Of a stretch of DNA of 6,502 nt, positions 1 to 6,000 are shown one piece after another. The notes beneath the pieces are model-generated. The model worked only from the letters and a program-made list of their open reading frames with translations, was not told the origin of the DNA and searched no databases. How positions within the stretch are numbered: position 1 is the stretch's first letter; each line of letters begins with the position of its first letter. The stretch lies in contig JAGQTR010000268.1 in NCBI GenBank assembly GCA_020438915.1, positions 1 through 6,502 on the forward strand, written 5' to 3'. The DNA is from Mycobacterium sp. (GTDB lineage: Bacteria; Actinomycetota; Actinomycetes; Mycobacteriales; Mycobacteriaceae). The position numbers and the translations under genes were made by a program.

Positions 1-1
1 T

Positions 2-1873
2 GATCGGCTGCGGGTGTTCTTCGCCCGGTCGGTCTCGGTGGTCGCCGGATCATTAAAAAAAAACGAACCGATGCTCACTGCGATTATCCAAACCTTGCAC
101 CGCAGAAGCACTTTGGTGGTGATCACCGGAACTCCGGATCAGCCGTGCGTTCATCGGGCGCGGCTGCAGGGTGCACGTATCGTGACGGTGGACTTCAACG
201 AGGCGACGGCACTCACCTCACTGTCGGTCTGGGGAAAGCTGGAACGTCTGTACCTCCTCTCGCCGGATCCATCCACCAACCTTGAGCGGCTGGCGGTGAT
301 CACCGAACGACTCAAAGAAATCGGCAAGCGGCAACGGCTTCCGCTGATCGTGCGCATCGACGACCCCTGGCAAGCCGGGGCCTGGCGCGCCCAACATTTC
401 GGTGGTTCCGAAACTCGTTGGGCAGCAGACGCCGTCGGAAAATATGAAGTGACCGCGCGGCGCCTGATCGACCGCATCACCGCGGACGCGGCGGTAACCC
501 GCATCCTGGTGTGCGGAACGTCGCAACTCACCCTCGCGATATGCGCGGAGATGTCGCAACGTCGGCTTGAGCACGAGTATTACGCTGCTCCCGAAGTTCC
601 GGAGCCGCCCAGGCTGGTGCTGATCGCCGAAGATTCCTGGGAGTACAAGCAGGACCACGAATATCGCTGCGGTCAAATGAACATGTCAGCCGACCCCCGC
701 GCGGTCGAAGCGATCGAAGCCAAGCCCACGGTGCCCACGTTGACGACCTTGATCGCGGACGGTGACACCACGGGCGCATCGGCGGCCGCGGTCCTCGTCG
801 AAGGGTATCCCGGCGTGGACGTCAGCATGGGCACACGGCTGGCGGCGCGCTTTCCGCGGACGGCGATCTATGCATGGGATGCCGATGCCTCGGCGACCGA
901 AGACCGTGTCGCACTCGTCGGGAAGCTGCAGACCTACCGGCTGAGCATGGACCTGCCCGGCGGTCAGGCCCAGGATGCCTGGGAACGCGCGGCGAGACTG
1001 ATCCATGATCGGTACGCGGCCGAAGCGGGACATCACACCATAGCCACGCTGCCGTGGGCAGATCTCGACGAGTTCTACCGCGGCTCTAACCGTCGACAGG
1101 TCGCAAACGCACTGTGGATGGTCGAGAGGATCGGCGACCATACCTGGAACACCTGGGGCAGTCCGGCTACATCGCTGCCACCGATGCGCGGCGTGGACCC
1201 TCTCGAGCAACTCCGGGTATTGGGCTTCGACCGGGACCGCGCGATGGCGATGGCACGCGCCGAGCACGAGGACTGGTGCCGCTATTACCGCAAAGCGGGC
1301 TGGACTTTCGGGGTCCCGCGCGACGACGCTCGGAAAATCCACGACAACCTGGTCGACTGGCCGACGATCGAAGGCGATCCGCAACGCCTCAGCAAGGCCC
1401 TGACGAGCCTCGCCACCACACTGATCAAGCTTCGCGAACTCGGCTACCGGTCCCGTCCCGTGGTCAAAACATCTTCTGGGGCAGCGGATTCCGATTTATG
1501 GCAATCATTTGTCCGTACGGGTACGGTACTAGCCGAGCAGCGTGACCAGCCGTGGACCTGGACCACTTCCTCCGGACATCGGATGCACGGCGCCGCCGGT
1601 GATTGGTCGGTGTCCGACGAGGACGGCGGTACTGCATGGTCGGTGCGCGATGACATCTTCCGCAGCCGCCACGAGCACGTCTCCGGGCAACGGTGGCGGC
1701 GCCTGGGCACCGTCACGGCCCGCCCTGCCCGGGCCGGCGAAACCGTCGAGACCCTCGAAGGACCGGTCACCGCCTCCGACGGCGACTGGGTGGTCCGGGG
1801 CGACGGCGGCGAACAGTGGCCGGTGCCGGCCGAGGACTTCGCCCGGCGTTATCGAAGCGCGGTGCGGGCCTAG
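2..1873 (+). CDS. RyR-domain protein with two degenerate TrkA-N-like Rossmann segments and C-terminal PGDYG-like repeats (5' partial)
   Basis: The frame is open from the first bases (D-R-L-R then V at base 14), so the true start lies before the window; the GTG at 14 has no clear ribosome site and falls inside the run-in to the first Rossmann strand. Numbering from base 14, residues 7-100 form a TrkA-N-like unit (strand SVSVVAG, acidic strand end IVTVDF, then LERLYLLS), and 162-205 a second Rossmann-like unit (TRILVCGTSQL). Both lack a GxGxxG loop. Residues about 340-480 hold the RyR domain and its lead-in: SNRRQVANAL at 358-367, then EHEDWCRYYRKAGW (417-430), PRDDARKIHDNLVDW (435-449). Residues 495-619 hold two GDW-containing repeats. 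Bacterial relatives are often described as TrkA/RyR or potassium-channel-like proteins; the missing N-terminus might carry membrane helices, which I cannot see. The role is unknown; nucleotide-ligand sensing or ion-flux control is inference. It converges on the patatin gene six bases downstream. Family call is firm for RyR, moderate for the Rossmann parts. Confidence 0.8.
   Translation, partial: DRLRVFFARSVSVVAGSLKKNEPMLTAIIQTLHRRSTLVVITGTPDQPCVHRARLQGARIVTVDFNEATALTSLSVWGKLERLYLLSPDPSTNLERLAVITERLKEIGKRQRLPLIVRIDDPWQAGAWRAQHFGGSETRWAADAVGKYEVTARRLIDRITADAAVTRILVCGTSQLTLAICAEMSQRRLEHEYYAAPEVPEPPRLVLIAEDSWEYKQDHEYRCGQMNMSADPRAVEAIEAKPTVPTLTTLIADGDTTGASAAAVLVEGYPGVDVSMGTRLAARFPRTAIYAWDADASATEDRVALVGKLQTYRLSMDLPGGQAQDAWERAARLIHDRYAAEAGHHTIATLPWADLDEFYRGSNRRQVANALWMVERIGDHTWNTWGSPATSLPPMRGVDPLEQLRVLGFDRDRAMAMARAEHEDWCRYYRKAGWTFGVPRDDARKIHDNLVDWPTIEGDPQRLSKALTSLATTLIKLRELGYRSRPVVKTSSGAADSDLWQSFVRTGTVLAEQRDQPWTWTTSSGHRMHGAAGDWSVSDEDGGTAWSVRDDIFRSRHEHVSGQRWRRLGTVTARPARAGETVETLEGPVTASDGDWVVRGDGGEQWPVPAEDFARRYRSAVRA
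55..63 (+). repeat. Nine-A homopolymer inside the RyR-protein gene
   Basis: A run of nine A follows a rare TTA codon (53-55) in an otherwise GC-rich gene. It is read TTA AAA AAA AAC and gives Leu-Lys-Lys-Asn where a TrkA-N domain would have its glycine-rich nucleotide loop. The frame on both sides belongs to one Rossmann unit, so the assembled sequence is intact here. Such runs are prone to slippage: a shift into the +1 frame would stop at the TGA at 120-122. Phase variation is a possibility only; a simple sequence quirk is as likely. Confidence 0.7.
1494..1864 (+). repeat. Two tandem PGDYG-like repeats at the C-terminus of the RyR protein
   Basis: The protein ends in two copies of a module of about 60 residues. 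Each starts with W, then G-T-V, and ends with a matching core: GDWSVSDEDGGTAWSVRDDIF (copy 1, GDW at 1598-1606) and GDWVVRGDGGEQWPVPAEDF (copy 2, GDW at 1781-1789). The cores are 61 residues apart and share GDW-x-V, DGG, W-x-V and a final Phe followed by a basic segment. The pattern resembles the small PGDYG domain family (GD[YW]-hV-x-DG-x-x-[YW]-x-V), which I recall by motif and could not search. A linker at about 1460-1500, less GC-rich than the rest, separates them from the RyR domain. They may bind a ligand or partner; no function is shown. Confidence 0.6.
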
Positions 1874-1879
1874 CCACGA
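1874..1879. other. Six-base convergent junction between two stop codons
   Basis: The + strand gene ends with TAG at 1871-1873 and the - strand gene ends with TAG (CTA on +) at 1880-1882. Each stop sits in a CTAG tetramer (1870-1873 and 1880-1883). There is no room for an intrinsic terminator between the genes and I see no hairpin plus T-run in the flanks, so each transcript must either end inside the opposite gene or use Rho. Confidence 0.9.
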
Positions 1880-3028
1880 CTAGATGTCGAAGGCGGTGGG
1901 AAGGTGGGAGGGATCGACCTGTCTGGCGGCCGCCGTGCGGCCCAGGCTGGTCAGCATCCCGACGTTGTGAGGATCATCCATCGCATACAGCGCGGCGCAT
2001 TCCTTCTCACTGAAGCTCATGCCCAAAGTTTCTCTGAGCCAGTCAGATTGCAGCGCAACATCGTAGCGCTGATAAGTGATCATTGCCGGGCCGCCGCCGA
2101 GCGAGTCAGACGCAAGGTCGCCGATCTCACCGTCGATGTTCCATCCGGTCGCGCTACGGCCCATCCACTGCAGAACGGCTTGTCCCAGCCAATTGGCGTC
2201 CTCCATGATCGAAAGCATGGACTGCGCGGCCAACAGGACGGCGGGCATTTTCATCACGTCCTCGGGCCGCGCGGTTGCGGTCAGGTGCCCGGTGCCCGCA
2301 GACACCAAGAGCAGCCGGTCCGCCCCGAACGCCCAGTTGAGGCCGTAGCCGGAGCAGGTCGCCAGCATCAGCATCTGCATCGCCGGATTGTTGTATGGGC
2401 TGACGCCACCGTCGACGAAAGCACCGCAGACCTCATCCGAGACCTTCAACAGCTCAGGTTCGAAGAAATGCGGGGCGGCCGTACTCGCCCGCACAATTTT
2501 GCGCAGCAACAGATCCCGGTTGGGAGCTCCGCCGCTCTCGCGCACCCCGTAGTACTTGCCGCGCGGATTGTTGTGCAGTAACCACGGACTGCCGGTATCG
2601 AGGCGTTTGGTCATCACCATGAGTCCGGTGCGCAACTTTTCGCTGCCCAGTGTCTCGTCGCCGAAGTGGGCCCGTAGAGCCCTCTCGAGCGGTTCGGTGG
2701 GAAACTTGGCACTGAACACGCCGAACCGCAGGAAACCGGACTCAAACACCTCTTCGCCGAGCGCACGATAGATGTCGGTCAACTTCTCGACGGAAAACCC
2801 GAGTGCAAGTCCGGTCGCGATGATCGACCCGGTCGAGGTGCCACCGATCAGATCGAAGTAGTCGCAGAGCCGAAACTCGGGATCATCTCCATTGCGTTCG
2901 CGCAGGATCGACTCGATCCGTGACAGGTAGCCCAGCGTCAACGCGCCGCGGATACCCCCACCGTCGAGTGCCAGGATCCGTTTGGGCCCGTCATCGAACA
3001 GGTGCTGATCGCGTGTCTTGTGAATCAT
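1880..3028 (-). CDS. Patatin-like phospholipase, CapV-like size and motifs
   Basis: This 382-residue protein is a predicted cytosolic lipid acyl hydrolase that would cleave acyl chains from membrane phospholipids. All patatin landmarks are visible: the oxyanion-hole loop DGGGIRG (residues 22-28), the nucleophile elbow GTSTG with Ser65 (codon 2836-2834), and the catalytic Asp in DGG with Asp206, followed by SPYNNPA. There is no signal peptide or membrane segment. I chose the ATG at 3028 because the conserved core begins 16 residues later, as is usual, and because it lies four bases after the stop of the upstream gene. The ATG at 3100 would add 24 residues of low-complexity sequence read from the end of that gene. 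No strong ribosome site precedes 3028, which points to translational coupling. Patatins of this size act as membrane-degrading effectors in some defence systems (CapV in CBASS); no cyclase gene is visible here, so the trigger is more likely the adjacent nSTAND protein. The family call is firm, the role is inference. Confidence 0.93.
   Translation of the reverse strand: MIHKTRDQHLFDDGPKRILALDGGGIRGALTLGYLSRIESILRERNGDDPEFRLCDYFDLIGGTSTGSIIATGLALGFSVEKLTDIYRALGEEVFESGFLRFGVFSAKFPTEPLERALRAHFGDETLGSEKLRTGLMVMTKRLDTGSPWLLHNNPRGKYYGVRESGGAPNRDLLLRKIVRASTAAPHFFEPELLKVSDEVCGAFVDGGVSPYNNPAMQMLMLATCSGYGLNWAFGADRLLLVSAGTGHLTATARPEDVMKMPAVLLAAQSMLSIMEDANWLGQAVLQWMGRSATGWNIDGEIGDLASDSLGGGPAMITYQRYDVALQSDWLRETLGMSFSEKECAALYAMDDPHNVGMLTSLGRTAAARQVDPSHLPTAFDI
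1892..1912 (+). other. G-rich tract with quadruplex potential just past the RyR-gene stop
   Basis: The + strand carries six closely spaced G tracts (GG at 1892 and 1895, GGG at 1898, GG at 1903, GGG at 1906 and 1910) about 20 to 40 bases downstream of the RyR-gene stop. A two-layer quadruplex is possible; a three-layer one lacks a fourth GGG. On the - strand the bases simply encode the SHLPTA stretch near the patatin C-terminus, which may be the whole explanation. Confidence 0.3.
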
Positions 3029-3032
3029 CTGC
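3029..3032 (-). promoter_or_regulatory. Four-base gap with likely translational coupling, nSTAND stop to patatin start
   Basis: Reading the - strand, the nSTAND-WD40 gene ends with TGA (3035-3033), followed by GCAG and then the patatin ATG (3028-3026). The bases before the ATG lack a convincing Shine-Dalgarno core, so ribosomes that finish the large gene probably start the small one. This ties the output of the two proteins together. Confidence 0.7.
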
Positions 3033-6000
3033 TCAGCTCGGTGGGACGGGGAGCGCCGGGCAGGTCTTGATGTAGTCGATGTCGGGTGACACCCAGTCAT
3101 CCCACTGCTTCTGACTCATGTTGGTGGTCAACTTCGCGCACAGGTCATCGGGGCTGGCGCTCGCCGGCCAGAGCCACACTTCGTTGTTGAATGTTGCCGC
3201 CGCGATATAGCGGCCATCAGGACTGATGACAACGTCGATCACACTATCCCGCGGTCCGCGGAGGGCTTGACCAATGGTCTCACCCGTCCCGGCATCCCAC
3301 AGTCGCACCGTCGTACCACCGCCGGTGGCGGCGCGAGCCCCATCCGCCCCGAAGGCCATCGCTGTCACGTAGGAGCCGTGTCCGCGGACGGGTTTTCGCT
3401 TCGCGTCGCCGGTCTCGGGTTCATAGAACGTGACATAGCCGTCGATGCCTCCGGTCCCGGCGACCAAACCGGGACCAAGCGCACCGGCGAGCGCGCCACT
3501 GGTCAGCGGGGTTTCCGATACCCGCTCCCCGGTGTCGGTATCCCACACGACGAGTTGGCCGGCCGGGTCTTCGAGGTCCACGGCGGCCACCGTTCCCCCA
3601 TCGGCGGCGAAAGCAACCGCTACGGTCTTGCTGTCTTCATCCTCAAATGGCTTCCCGCGCGGTCGCCGAGTCTGGCTGTCCCACAACCGAACCCCACCAT
3701 CTGCTGTGCCGGTGACGACGACCTGACCGTCTGCGCTGAAGGCAACTGGCCCCAGGAAACCACCGCCGTCAACAGGTCGGCCGCTCAGGGCTCCGGTATC
3801 GGGGTCCCGGAACTGCAGTGCACCCTCGGTGCTCGTCGACACCAACTGCCGCCCATCCTGACTGAACGCCATTCGTGCGACACCCTCGGCCGGTTTGCTC
3901 GGCGCATTTAGCGCCTCGCGGGTTGCCGGTTCCCACATCTGCACGGTGCCGTTCTCGGCTCCGACCGCCAGCGTCCCGTCGGGCCGGAACGCGACCGCCC
4001 GCCCGGGGAGGGGCAACGCCGAAGGCACCTCGAAGATCCACAACGTGCCGTCGCTGCCGCTGACTGCCAACCGCTTACCGTCCGGGTCGAAGGAAACACC
4101 CAACGTCAGTCCGGCGGGTCCGGGCAACGGCACGTCGAAGAACTGACCGTTCACGTTGTCCCATAACTGAACTGCCGAATCGTTTGTCCCCGAAGCGATG
4201 AGACGTCCATCCGGACTGAACGCGGCAGCGACGACGAATGTGGAGTACTGCCCGCCGGCTGCCGGTGCGTCGATGGGTTGGCCGGTCTCGGCATCCCACA
4301 GTTCCAGGGGGCTGGCAGGGCCGGCCGACATCACCTGCCTGCCATCAGGGCTCAGCTGGAGTACCGTCAAGGCGGCGTCCCGCGTAATCTCGGTGATCAG
4401 CTTGCCCGAGGACATATCGACGACCGCGATGTTGCCGTCATCGTCGCTGGCTGCGACTCGCTGCCGATCAGGGGTGAATGCCACCTTCTCGACTCCCCCG
4501 AGCAAGGGCTCCCCGACGCGTTCCCTGGTTTTCGTGTCCCAGACCTGAACGTCACCTTCCCAGCTGAGCGTCGCCATCTGGATACCGTCGCGACTGAAGA
4601 ACACGTCCGTCGCCGAGTCGCCGACCTCCAACGGGTCCCCATCCTGCTGACCGGTTTCCACGTTCCAGATCCGCACCGTGCCATCCACGCTCGCCGACGC
4701 CAGCTCGGTTCCGTCGGGGCTGAACACCACTGCGTTCACGACGTCCTGGTGGCCGGAGAGGACATCGCCGTGCGGCTGGCCGGTTTCGACGTCCCAAATC
4801 CTGATGCTGCCGTCTCCCCCGTCCAGGTCGGCATTCCCGGCGGCGACCAACCTGCCATCCGGACTGAACGCGGCAGGACACAACGCCTGGTCGTTGGTGA
4901 TCACCTTCGACAACGCAGCCTCCTGGACGACGGCGTCGTAGAGGGCATCCCGATCCGGTTGGCCAGTGATCGCTGCAGCGGCCAGCAGTTGGTGTATTGC
5001 CCGGACGTCACCGCCGGGCCGAGAGCCCGCAAACATTGCTTGCGCCTCGGACACCAACCGGACACCGGTGGCCTGACGGAATCGGTCCTGGGCCTGGCCG
5101 CGCGAAACGAATCCGAAGACCGACGCCGCCACCGCCAGCACAGCCACGATCGCGGTACCCGCGAGCACGGCGCGCATCACCCGGGACCGTTTGCGCAGCG
5201 TCGCAGTATGCGCTTCTGCCGTCGCCTGCAGTTCCTGGGCGGCGGTGGCCCGTTCCTGCGCGTGGTGGGCGCGTTCCTGGGCGGCCTGAAGTTCAGCGTG
5301 GCGTCGCTGGTCCTCGGCGGCGCGGCGTTGGTTCTCACGCTCGTGGGACGCGGTGAGGTACGGGTGTACGCCGACAAGCCGCTGCCGAAAGCTCGGTTTG
5401 TTGACCAGCGCCGTCGCTTCTTGAAGCCTGCTGCCCTCCAGTAGCCATTCCGGGTTCTGCCGGTTGGCTTCCCACGCTGCCGCACCGCGCTCCAGGTCGT
5501 CTGCGTCCTTGAGTTCCTTGCGCTCGTCGCGCAGCCAGCCGGCCAACTCATCCCATTGACGCAGAAGGCTTTCCAGTGCCACCTCAACGACGATCTGCCC
5601 GCCCCGGGTGTCCTTCACCATCAACCGCTTACTCACCAACGCGTCGATCAGCGCACGGCTGGATTCAGGTAGGTCCGACCAGCGGGCAACGCGCCGCATC
5701 GGTTGGTCACTGTCGGGGTTGATGGTGGCCAACCACGGAATGAACGCGGCTCGCAATGCGTCCAGCTGAGCTCGGCGCTGACCGGGCTCGGAGGACAGCA
5801 CGTCGTCGATCTCGGTCTGCACCACCCGCCGCATTCCGCCGAGAGACTCATAGTGGGCCAGCGCCAATTCACCCGAAGCGCCATAGTCGACGTAGAGCCG
5901 TGACAGCGTCAGCGCCAGCATCGGAAGCGTGTCCGCGCCCTGCCCCGCATCCTGAAGCAGCCGGTCCACCAGTTCGGGGGCGATCCGCAGCGGGCGGCCG

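Noticed and set aside
14..16. GTG at 14 as the true start of the RyR-protein gene
   Set aside because: The frame is open through the edge of the window, the preceding codons (D-R-L-R) fit the usual run-in to a Rossmann strand, and there is no clear ribosome site.
55..64. Programmed frameshift at the A AAA AAC heptamer in the A run
   Set aside because: The zero frame continues for about 600 codons of recognisable domains and both sides fit one Rossmann unit, so no shift is needed; the +1 frame stops at 120-122.
686..1384. Open frame of 232 codons on the - strand
   Set aside because: It is opposite the RyR gene, has no recognisable motif, and the + strand frame carries clear RyR residues over the same bases.
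1925..1934. Perfect palindrome GGCGGCCGCC near the convergent junction as a terminator
   Set aside because: It has no loop and no T-run, encodes normal patatin residues, and such GC palindromes are common by chance in a GC-rich genome.
3029..3100. Upstream ATG at 3100 for the patatin gene
   Set aside because: It would overlap the end of the nSTAND-WD40 gene by 68 bases and add residues with no patatin character; the ATG at 3028 sits at the expected distance before the DGGGIRG motif.
4278..5444. Open frame of 388 codons on the + strand
   Set aside because: It lies wholly opposite the WD40, membrane and coiled-coil part of the nSTAND gene; its sequence has no domain character and mirrors the GC-rich codon pattern of the real gene.
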